In this document: one piece after another, positions 1 to 5,622 of the stretch
Layout: the number at the start of each line of letters is the position of its first letter
Numbering within the stretch: the stretch's first letter is position 1
Assembly (NCBI GenBank): GCA_965372385.1
Contig: CBDVCD010000173.1
Coordinates: forward strand, 1-7,301
Reading direction: 5' to 3'
Length of the DNA stretch: 7,301 nt
Source: JASJBU01 sp965372385
GTDB lineage: Bacteria > Pseudomonadota > Gammaproteobacteria > Chromatiales > Chromatiaceae
The notes under the pieces: generated by a model
What the model was told of the DNA's origin: nothing
What the model saw: the letters and a program-made list of their open reading frames with translations, nothing else
The model's database searches: none
Translations under genes and position numbers: made by a program

Positions 1-73
1 TCACCCAAATATGAACGTGATCTTCGGACAAATCATTTTTTCCGCAGCCCTAATGAGGAGAAAAAAGCCCGCT

Positions 74-439
74 TTAACCGTGTTTTTTTCCAAGAAATTC
101 GATATGGTGCAGCAAGCCATTGAACGTCATTCCGATGGAACCCGTGCCGGCGCGGCGCCCCCTGAATGTGTGGAAGCAGCCCTCATCATCCTCTTCGGAA
201 TCGGTGACTGAGCTGATATTGAGCAGAAAAAATATCACCGCCAGCTCTAACATGATGGAACCAAGCACAACCGGTGCATGGGCAAACAGATTCTGTGACA
301 GCCAGTTCATGATGATGGAATGGTAGGCCAGACCCAGATAGAGTGAGCCGAACAGGATCAAAACGGCCATTAGCGCGAAAAGATCTGCCAGCCATTCGTG
401 TTTTCGGGTAAATCCCTTGATACTTCTGCAAACGGACAT
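74..439 (-). CDS. small two-helix membrane protein, hypothetical
   Basis: This encodes 121 residues of unknown function. I chose the ATG at 439 (reverse strand) because a strong Shine-Dalgarno, AGGAGGGG, lies about six bases upstream. A longer in-frame reading back to 544 adds 35 residues of AT-rich leader with no comparable ribosome site. Two hydrophobic segments are visible, at about residues 17-38 and 53-75, with a charged N-terminus (TRKHEW) and an acidic stretch after the second helix (SEEDDE, about 81-86) followed by a basic tail. This fits a small integral membrane protein with a hairpin topology. I do not recognise a family. It is divergent from the symporter gene, with about 195 bases between the two starts, and nothing ties it to the retroelement. 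Confidence reflects the good start site and hydrophobic pattern rather than any known homologue. Confidence 0.6.
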   Translation of the reverse strand: MSVCRSIKGFTRKHEWLADLFALMAVLILFGSLYLGLAYHSIIMNWLSQNLFAHAPVVLGSIMLELAVIFFLLNISSVTDSEEDDEGCFHTFRGRRAGTGSIGMTFNGLLHHIEFLGKKHG

Positions 440-634
440 GTGATCCCCCTCCTGGGGTGGTGATGATCTGGTAGTAACTGAATATTCGGCAGACACTCGC
501 TTATTTTTAAGAAAAAAGTCAAAAAAATATTTGAGGTCAACCAAACACTATACTCTATCGATGTAGTGACGGCGTTAACAATTTAATTAAATTTGTAGGT
601 TTTTTTAAACAACGAACCATGAGGGAGAACTTGC
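440..634. promoter_or_regulatory. AT-rich divergent intergenic region, presumed promoters
   Basis: This separates two divergent genes, so it must carry promoters in both directions. It is very AT-rich from about 500 to 610. A TATACT sequence at 549-554 could be a -10 for the plus-strand symporter, but no convincing -35 lies at 16-18 bases. TTGACC and TTGACT occur on the minus strand (540-535 and 522-517) without well-spaced -10 partners. I therefore mark the region, not precise boxes. Confidence 0.3.
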
Positions 635-1987
635 ATGGAGATGGTTGATGGTCTGATCGGTCTGGTCGAAGGGCTGAACGGTCTGGTCTGGGGGCCGCTT
701 ATGCTGGTGCTGATTCTGGGTACCGGTATCTTCCTCATGATGGGGCTGAAGCTGATGCCGCTGGCCAAGCTGGGCTACGGCTTTCGTATGCTCTGGCAGG
801 GTCGAAAAGTTTCAGGAGAGGGCGAGATCAGTCCCTTCAATGCCCTGATGACCTCCCTCTCCGCCACCATCGGTACCGGTAATATCGCCGGGGTTGGGAC
901 CGCCATTGCCCTGGGTGGTCCGGGGGCTCTGTTCTGGATGTGGTGTACCGCGCTTGTCGGCATGGCCACCAAATACGCCGAGGCGGTGTTGGCGGTGCGC
1001 TACCGGGAGGTGGACGAGGATGGCAACCATGTCGGCGGACCCATGTACTACATCAAGAATGGCCTGGGTCGCCACTGGGCTTGGCTGGGTGTGCTGTTTG
1101 CCATCTTCGGTGCCCTGGCGGGTTTCGGTATCGGCAACACGGTGCAGGCCAACTCGGTGGCGGATGTGCTGCAGACCAACCTGGATATCAAGCCGGCCTA
1201 TACTGGCCTGGTGATGGCGATCCTGGCCTTCCTGGTGCTGCTCGGTGGTATCCGGCGCATCGCTGAGGTGGCGGGCGCACTGGTGCCCTTCATGGCGATC
1301 GCCTATCTGCTGGGTGGTCTGCTGGTGCTGCTGCTCAACATCACGGCAATTCCAGCGGCGGTAGTAGAGATCGTACATCACGCCTTTACCCCTACTGCCG
1401 CCACCGGTGGATTTGCTGGCGCGGCGGTCTGGGCGGCGATCCGATTCGGGATAGCCAGGGGGATCTTCTCCAACGAGGCGGGCCTGGGCAGCGCGCCCAT
1501 CGCTCATGCCGCGGCCACCACCGACAACCCGGTACGCCAGGGCAGCATCGCCATGCTGGGCACCTTTATCGATACCCTGGTCATCTGCTCGGTCACTGGC
1601 CTGGCCATTGTGGTGACCGGTGCCTGGAGCAGTGGCGAGACCGGTGCGGCCCTCTCCTCCATGGCCTTCGAACGGGCATTACCCGGCTTCGGCGGTTATG
1701 TGGTGACCTTCAGTCTGGCGATCTTCGCCTTCACCACCCTGCTGGGCTGGAGTTTCTATGGGGAGAAGTGTACCGAGTATCTGTTCGGAGTGAAGGCGAT
1801 CACCCCCTTCCGCATCCTCTGGGTGCTGATGATCCCGGTGGGCGCCATGGCCCAGGAGCAGCTCGATTTCGTCTGGCTGGTGGCGGATACCCTGAATGCC
1901 CTGATGGCCCTGCCGAACCTGCTGGCGTTGCTGCTGCTGAGCCCGGTGGTATTCAAGCTGACTCGGGACTATTTCAAAAGCACATAG
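635..1987 (+). CDS. sodium:alanine/glycine symporter, AGCS family
   Basis: This is a 450-residue inner-membrane transporter of the AGCS family (relatives: AlsT, DagA, YaaJ), which imports alanine or glycine with Na+ (or H+). Length is typical of the family. The sequence shows about ten to eleven hydrophobic segments and the family's conserved stretches: SATIGTGNIAGVGTA at about 76-90, GGPMYYI at 134-140, and GIFSNEAGLGSAP at 276-288, part of the substrate and sodium path in characterised relatives. The ATG at 635 has a GAGGGAGA ribosome site at 621-628 with good spacing. The gene stands alone: divergent from the small membrane protein upstream and separated by over 600 bases of repeats from the retroelement cassette downstream. 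No frameshift or missing motif was seen. Exact substrate (alanine, glycine, or another small amino acid) cannot be read from sequence. It is an ordinary housekeeping-type gene here. Confidence 0.95.
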   Translation: MEMVDGLIGLVEGLNGLVWGPLMLVLILGTGIFLMMGLKLMPLAKLGYGFRMLWQGRKVSGEGEISPFNALMTSLSATIGTGNIAGVGTAIALGGPGALFWMWCTALVGMATKYAEAVLAVRYREVDEDGNHVGGPMYYIKNGLGRHWAWLGVLFAIFGALAGFGIGNTVQANSVADVLQTNLDIKPAYTGLVMAILAFLVLLGGIRRIAEVAGALVPFMAIAYLLGGLLVLLLNITAIPAAVVEIVHHAFTPTAATGGFAGAAVWAAIRFGIARGIFSNEAGLGSAPIAHAAATTDNPVRQGSIAMLGTFIDTLVICSVTGLAIVVTGAWSSGETGAALSSMAFERALPGFGGYVVTFSLAIFAFTTLLGWSFYGEKCTEYLFGVKAITPFRILWVLMIPVGAMAQEQLDFVWLVADTLNALMALPNLLALLLLSPVVFKLTRDYFKST

Positions 1988-2024
1988 AAGGGATGTCCAC
2001 TTCATCTCACACTGAAAATCCCAT

Positions 2025-2115
2025 TGTAGGAGCTGCCCATGGCTGCGACCAAAGGCGGCAAGCCTTTTTGTCGTCTTCCCACAAAGCGACTAGCGTCGCT
2101 AATCGCAGCAAAAAA
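2025..2115. repeat. intergenic palindromic sequence with possible weak terminator
   Basis: This stretch after the symporter is rich in inverted repeats. GCTGCGA at 2042-2048 pairs with TCGCAGC at 2103-2109. Inside are AAAGGC-GGCAA-GCCTTT at 2051-2067, which runs into a short T tract (2065-2069), and AGCGAC-TAGC-GTCGCT at 2085-2100. The first could act as a weak rho-independent terminator for the symporter, but its stem is short and the T run partly overlaps it. The opening TGTAGGAGC resembles REP-like elements common between genes in gammaproteobacteria; that comparison is from memory. Confidence 0.4.
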
Positions 2116-2291
2116 TGTAGGTTGGGTTAGATGCGCAAAACATCAGGAATTTCGCTTATTGACACTGATTGAGCGCATCGTAACCCAACAGCTGAGCTTG
2201 AAATAGGCCGGAAGTGTTGGGTTGCAGTGCACACCTGCCTTTGGCGGAATTGAGTAATCTTGTCAGTAATGTGCACCTAACCCAACCTACA
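2116..2291. repeat. 176-bp palindromic intergenic element, MITE-like
   Basis: The ends are a perfect 14-bp inverted repeat: TGTAGGTTGGGTTA at 2116-2129 and its reverse complement at 2278-2291. The element has two nested halves. In the left half GATGCGC (2130-2136) pairs with GCGCATC (2173-2179), flanked by TAACCCAACA. In the right half TGTTGGGTT (2215-2223) and GTGCAC (2227-2232) face GTGCAC (2271-2276) and the outer arm. No transposase is encoded, and no clear target-site duplication is visible. It looks like a non-autonomous mobile or REP-like repeat; similar GTAGGTTGGGTTA palindromes are frequent between genes in gammaproteobacteria. Confidence 0.65.
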
Positions 2292-2604
2292 AGGTGACTG
2301 ATTTTTTAACCTGTTTCTGAATCTCACCAGCGGTGAATTCCAGGTACAGTGTAATAATTTCATTTCACCCTGGTTTTTATTATGCGGAATGGCTATTTGA
2401 AACGGAATTCATGCAACTACCGGGTCAAGGGTAGGCATCGCCCACCCAATACCTCTCGATCTATCCTTTGAGGGTGGGCGGTGCACACTCTACGTAGAAA
2501 GATTTTTACAGTGATAGGGCTAAATCTGGTAAATAACAACTGAAATTCGTATTCTGTAGATTACTTACGGACTTAATTGGAAAAAACGCTAACAGAGAAG
2601 GGAT
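2292..2604. other. gene-free leader ahead of the DGR cassette
   Basis: I see no credible reading frame here. It holds the hairpin at 2435-2484 and then an AT-rich stretch (about 2495-2590) directly before the membrane protein gene. That stretch is the natural place for the promoter of the whole cassette. TTTACA at 2505-2510 with TAAATA at 2530-2535 is the nearest to sigma-70 boxes, but the 19-base spacing is poor, so I do not assert it. Confidence 0.35.
2435..2484. repeat. long intergenic hairpin
   Basis: GCATCGCCCACCC at 2435-2447 pairs with GGGTGGGCGGTGC at 2472-2484: 13 positions with one G-T wobble and a 24-base loop. Flanking GTAG (2431-2434) and CTAC (2489-2492) extend the symmetry loosely. 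The GGGTGGGC type palindrome resembles dispersed intergenic repeats. There is no T tract, so it is not a typical intrinsic terminator. Confidence 0.5.
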
Positions 2605-3141
2605 ATGGCGGCGGCTAGTTGGCTGATGTGGGGATTATCTTTGGGGGCACTCGCTGTCCTGCTAGTAAGGGATCTGTGGCAGAGCCATCGACAGATGGTT
2701 GGGCCTGCTGCTTCAAGTATCTCAGGCAAGTCAAACCGCAATAGTCTGTTGGTGCTGCTAGCGTTGGTTGTACTGATTACCTTTGTGATATTGCTGACAG
2801 CCACTCTAAAACCTCCTGAATCCATGGGCAGTACAGCCAGCCCTATCCCCTGGTTGACGGTAGGGCTGCTCTATCTTTTCATGCTTGCCGGCATCGCGGC
2901 CCAATATTTTTTCTTCGCATCAGAGGAAGATGTGTTTCGCTGGCAGACATTTATCAAGCCATTTCTGGCCTCACCGGTTATCTTCATACCACTCGCTTCT
3001 TCTTATCAGGAGGCTTTGCATCCGTTCGAGTCTTTTAGCATGGCAGATCTGATGATACTGCTGGCCGCCCTTCAGAATGGTTTTTTCTGGAAGATCGTGT
3101 TCGATCGCATCGCCGGTGAGCAGGAGGAGACGAAGTCTTGA
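2605..3141 (+). CDS. multi-helix membrane protein, first gene of the DGR cassette
   Basis: This encodes 178 residues, mostly hydrophobic, of no family I recognise. Likely membrane segments are at about 3-22, 47-67, 83-105, 115-133 and 145-166, giving four or five helices. Short polar links (QSHRQ at 26-30, ASEEDVFRW at 105-113) and an acidic tail (GEQEETKS) complete it. The ATG at 2605 follows GAGAAGGGA with rather close spacing; an ATG at 2626 is a possible shorter start. Its TGA stop (3139-3141) overlaps the TTG start of the caspase-like target gene, and the target's ribosome site (3122-3128) lies inside this gene, so the two are translationally coupled. I infer a partner that anchors, receives a signal from, or is acted on by the exported target protein. 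No enzymatic motif was seen. That it is a real gene is fairly sure; its function is unknown. Confidence 0.8.
   Translation: MAAASWLMWGLSLGALAVLLVRDLWQSHRQMVGPAASSISGKSNRNSLLVLLALVVLITFVILLTATLKPPESMGSTASPIPWLTVGLLYLFMLAGIAAQYFFFASEEDVFRWQTFIKPFLASPVIFIPLASSYQEALHPFESFSMADLMILLAALQNGFFWKIVFDRIAGEQEETKS
3122..3128 (+). promoter_or_regulatory. Shine-Dalgarno that fixes the TTG start of the target
   Basis: AGGAGGA lies nine bases before the TTG at 3138, an ideal distance. The next in-frame methionine would cut off the signal peptide, so this site and the leader together support the rare TTG start. Confidence 0.75.
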
Positions 3142-5189
3142 TCTACCGTCTCTCGGTGCTGATATTTCTTTGCCTGTTGGCATTTCCGGCAGCGGCGGTC
3201 GATGTGCCGCCTGAGTTTGAGCGTTTTATATTGGATGCAAAAGAGAACCGGAAAAGCTGGCTGCAGATGTTGTGCGAGACCTATGACATCTGTGAAAAAA
3301 GTCGCGCCAACCGCAGTCTGGCCATGGTCATAGGTGTTTCCAAATATGAGCATCTGAGAGACCTTGAGACCACGGGGAATGATGCCCAGCAGCTTGCCTC
3401 ATTTCTGCTCGAATCCGGCGAGTTCGATCAGGTGGTACTGCTACGTGAGGCCGATGCCACCAAAGAGCGCATTAACTGGTTCATGGAGGACTATTTTCCC
3501 ACCTTACTCAAGGAAGAGCGCAACAGCCGTTTTCTGTTCTACTTTTCCGGCCATGGTGAATACACTGAAGCCACTGGCAGAGGGTATCTGCGCCTGGCGG
3601 ATAATCGAAGGTATCAAAACTATCGCTCAATTGGCATGGATACCGTAGCCATCTGGGCCGAACGAAATACAAAAAATGCCATCCATAGCCTGTTTCTCAT
3701 CGATGCCTGTGTCTCCGGCATTACCGGTCTGGAAACCATGGGTGACGACGAGAAGAGCGATTTTCCCGCTCGCGACCCCAGCGAGCTGATCGAAGAGCGT
3801 GCGGGTTGGCTGCTGACCGCCGGCAAGGGCCGGCAGAAGGCCTGGGCGCATGAGAAATGGGATGGCAGTCTCTTCAACTATGCCCTGATGCAGGGTCTGG
3901 AACGGGGTAAGGCAGACCGGCGGGACTCCGATGGCATCATCACCTCCCTTGAACTCTATGACTATATCGATGCGGTGGTCAGGAGTGAGACCCCGGCGGG
4001 ACAAAAACAGACGCCCCAACGCTGGCGCTTTCGTCCAGGCTCGGGAGACTTTTTCTTCAAGAGCCCGAAGGCCCGGGTGAATTATGCTGGGGCTAGTAGA
4101 GTGGCCAATGCGGAGGATATGGGTAGTGGTTCCAGGCAGATCAACGCCCTGCTGCGCGAATGTCAGGCCCATTTCGATGCCAACCGGCTGACTACCGGGC
4201 GGGGTGGTAACGCCGCGGATTGCTACGAAGAGGTACTGAAACAGGATCGGGGTAACCCCAGGGCGCTGGCGGGTTTGACGGCCATCGAGAATCAATACCG
4301 CAGCTGGGCTGAGAAGGCGCTGAAGCAGGGTAGATTGGAGCGTGCAAAGGGTTACATTGCCAAGATCGAATTGTTCAATCCGGAGGGGGAAGCCGTGTTC
4401 GAACTGAAGGAGCAGATACGCAAGGCGGAAAGGGGCGATGGCCCTCTACCCAAACCTGAACCCGTATACGTGGCTCCTGGCGGCAGACAAGGCCATCGGC
4501 TGACCGGCGAGATGATCCCAATCAAGAGGGGTTGTTTTCAGATGGGCAGTCCGGACGATGAGAAAGGCAGATATGATAACGAACGCCAGCACCGGGTCTG
4601 TGTGGATGCATTCAAGATCGGTAAAACCGAGGTAACTCAGCAGCAGTGGCGTGAGGTGATGGGCAGCAACCCCTCCTATTTCAGAGGCTGTGATGATTGC
4701 CCTGTGCAATGGGTGACATGGAATGATGTGCAGGATTATCTGCAAAAGTTGAATACGAGAACGGGTAAAAGGTTTCGTTTGTCCACTGAGGCGGAGTGGG
4801 AGTATGTCGCGAGGGCAGGGACCACTGGCCCTTTCAGCTTCCAGGGCAGGATCAGCGCTGACAAGGTGAACTATGATGCAAACTACACCTACGCCGGGAG
4901 CAGCAAGGGTCTATATCGTGGAAAGACTGTCCCCGTCGGTAGTCTGCCGGCCAATCCTTGGGGGCTGCATGAAGTGCACGGTAACGTCTGGGAGTGGACC
5001 TGTTCTGCATACGATGAGAATTTCGGGGGCAGTGAAAAGCAGTGCGCCGACAGGAACGACAGCGGCCGGCGTGTGCTGCGCGGCGGCTCCTGGTACGACA
5101 AACCGAGGGGCGTCCGCTCGGCGTTCCGCTTCAGGAGCGTACCGGATGGGCGGACCAACTACATCGGTTTTCGTCTTGCCCAGGATTAA
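3138..5189 (+). CDS. DGR target: exported caspase-like/TPR-like/FGE-fold variable protein
   Basis: This is a 683-residue protein diversified by the retroelement. A TTG start overlaps the previous stop (TTGA). Residues 1-20 are a Sec signal peptide with a hydrophobic core and an AAA/VDV cleavage region. About 58-300 is a caspase-like (C14, p20-type) domain: LAMVIGVSKYEHL at 61-73, YFSGHGE with H139, and LIDACVSG with C191, the expected His/Cys dyad. About 333-432 is helical and TPR-like. About 456-682 is a formylglycine-generating-enzyme (sulfatase-modifying factor) fold: MGSPDDE, TEVTQQQW, RLSTEAEWEYVARAG, HGNVWEW (614-620), LRGGSW (647-652) and the closing IGFRLAQ. The two catalytic cysteines of true FGE, expected just after GGS, are absent, so this domain should bind rather than catalyse. 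Six cysteines in it (466, 488, 518, 521, 622, 636) suit an oxidising compartment. Variable residues are 653-675. Cleavage activity, ligand and substrate are unknown. Confidence 0.93.
   Translation: MIYRLSVLIFLCLLAFPAAAVDVPPEFERFILDAKENRKSWLQMLCETYDICEKSRANRSLAMVIGVSKYEHLRDLETTGNDAQQLASFLLESGEFDQVVLLREADATKERINWFMEDYFPTLLKEERNSRFLFYFSGHGEYTEATGRGYLRLADNRRYQNYRSIGMDTVAIWAERNTKNAIHSLFLIDACVSGITGLETMGDDEKSDFPARDPSELIEERAGWLLTAGKGRQKAWAHEKWDGSLFNYALMQGLERGKADRRDSDGIITSLELYDYIDAVVRSETPAGQKQTPQRWRFRPGSGDFFFKSPKARVNYAGASRVANAEDMGSGSRQINALLRECQAHFDANRLTTGRGGNAADCYEEVLKQDRGNPRALAGLTAIENQYRSWAEKALKQGRLERAKGYIAKIELFNPEGEAVFELKEQIRKAERGDGPLPKPEPVYVAPGGRQGHRLTGEMIPIKRGCFQMGSPDDEKGRYDNERQHRVCVDAFKIGKTEVTQQQWREVMGSNPSYFRGCDDCPVQWVTWNDVQDYLQKLNTRTGKRFRLSTEAEWEYVARAGTTGPFSFQGRISADKVNYDANYTYAGSSKGLYRGKTVPVGSLPANPWGLHEVHGNVWEWTCSAYDENFGGSEKQCADRNDSGRRVLRGGSWYDKPRGVRSAFRFRSVPDGRTNYIGFRLAQD
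5062..5183 (+). repeat. variable repeat (VR) of the DGR
   Basis: These 122 bases match 6687-6808 at 107 positions without gaps. The 15 differences (5094, 5097, 5109, 5110, 5124, 5125, 5130, 5131, 5137, 5140, 5149, 5150, 5153, 5155, 5160) all lie opposite a TR adenine. In the target frame they make N to Y653, D654, G658, F663, F665, S667, T673 and Y675, E to V668 and E to G671, plus one silent arginine change. The match stops three bases before the target's stop codon. This is the recipient of mutagenic retrohoming. Confidence 0.97.
5164..5183 (+). other. putative initiation-of-mutagenic-homing (IMH) region
   Basis: These are the invariant last 20 bases of VR, after the final adenine that can vary between the copies. 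They are identical to 6789-6808 and, apart from one base (5182), contain no adenine. In characterised DGRs cDNA integration begins at the 3' end of VR, where such an invariant tract lies. The exact limits are inferred. Confidence 0.5.
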
Positions 5190-5226
5190 TTTCCCTTTGC
5201 ACTCTGCTCTTTTACCCTTTGGGGGT

Positions 5227-5247
5227 CCAGGGGGCGTAGCCCCCTGG
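5227..5247 (+). other. hairpin downstream of VR
   Basis: CCAGGGGGC (5227-5235) and GCCCCCTGG (5239-5247) form a perfect 9-bp GC-rich stem with a GTA loop, 43 bases after the VR and before avd. In the Bordetella phage DGR a hairpin or cruciform just after VR aids target recognition, so a similar role is possible. The distance is longer here, and the GGTCCAGGGGGC palindrome also resembles a dispersed genomic repeat. No T run follows, so it is not a standard terminator. Confidence 0.5.
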
Positions 5248-5274
5248 CAAACCTTGCTCTGATGGAAAGCAGTG

Positions 5275-5622
5275 ATGCAGCGAGTTCCGGTGCCACAAGC
5301 GGTACAGGCCTGCCATGAACTGGCGGCCTGGCTCATCCCGCATTTGGAGAAGTTCCCCCGCGCCCACCGTTTTACCCTGGGTGACCGCATCGAGAGCAAA
5401 CTGTTCGATACCCTGGAAAAACTACTTCAGGCTGCCTATAGCCGGCAAAAGCGGGAAGCTTTACAGACGGCAAACCTGCAACTGGAGATGTTGCGCCATT
5501 TCTGGCGGCTCGCCTATGAACTCAATGTCATCCCAATCAAACGCTACGAACAGGGCGCCAAGCAGATGGATGGGCTGGGGCGGCAGATTGGCGGCTGGCT
5601 AAAATCTAGGGTGCAGGAGTGA
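5275..5622 (+). CDS. avd: Avd, DGR accessory variability determinant
   Basis: This 115-residue, mainly helical, basic protein matches the Avd family (four-helix bundle related to bacterial 23S-rRNA-intervening-sequence proteins). Avd forms a pentamer that binds the DGR reverse transcriptase and template RNA and is needed for mutagenic homing. Visible hallmarks are KFPRAHRFTLGDRIE at about 26-40, the central heptad-like segment LEKLLQAAYSRQKREAL (about 47-63), ANLQLEMLRHFWRLAYEL (66-83), and the closing RQIGGWLKSR (103-112). I chose the ATG at 5275, preceded by GGAAAG; a GTG one codon upstream (5272) is equally open. It begins 85 bases after the target's stop, and its own stop overlaps the GTG start of the RT (GTGA), so Avd and RT are coupled. 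Length and motif order are typical. Confidence 0.93.
   Translation: MQRVPVPQAVQACHELAAWLIPHLEKFPRAHRFTLGDRIESKLFDTLEKLLQAAYSRQKREALQTANLQLEMLRHFWRLAYELNVIPIKRYEQGAKQMDGLGRQIGGWLKSRVQE

Noticed and set aside
60..100. Terminator of the minus-strand small membrane protein
   Set aside because: There is a T run after its stop on the reverse strand, but only a 4-5 bp stem with a very small loop precedes it.
812..1507. Long antisense frame (231 codons) in the symporter gene
   Set aside because: Its His/Gln/Arg-rich product is typical of the complement of a GC-rich membrane-protein gene, and the sense gene is certain.
2025..2484. CRISPR array
   Set aside because: The repeats are inverted and of different families; there are no regular spacers.
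3627..4295. Antisense frame (222 codons) in the target gene
   Set aside because: It is a shadow of the caspase-like and linker region, with no motif and no convincing ribosome site.
4873..5262. Open frame through VR with a Cys/Ala-rich product
   Set aside because: It lies inside the target gene in another frame; its likeness to the RT tail only reflects the shared VR/TR sequence.
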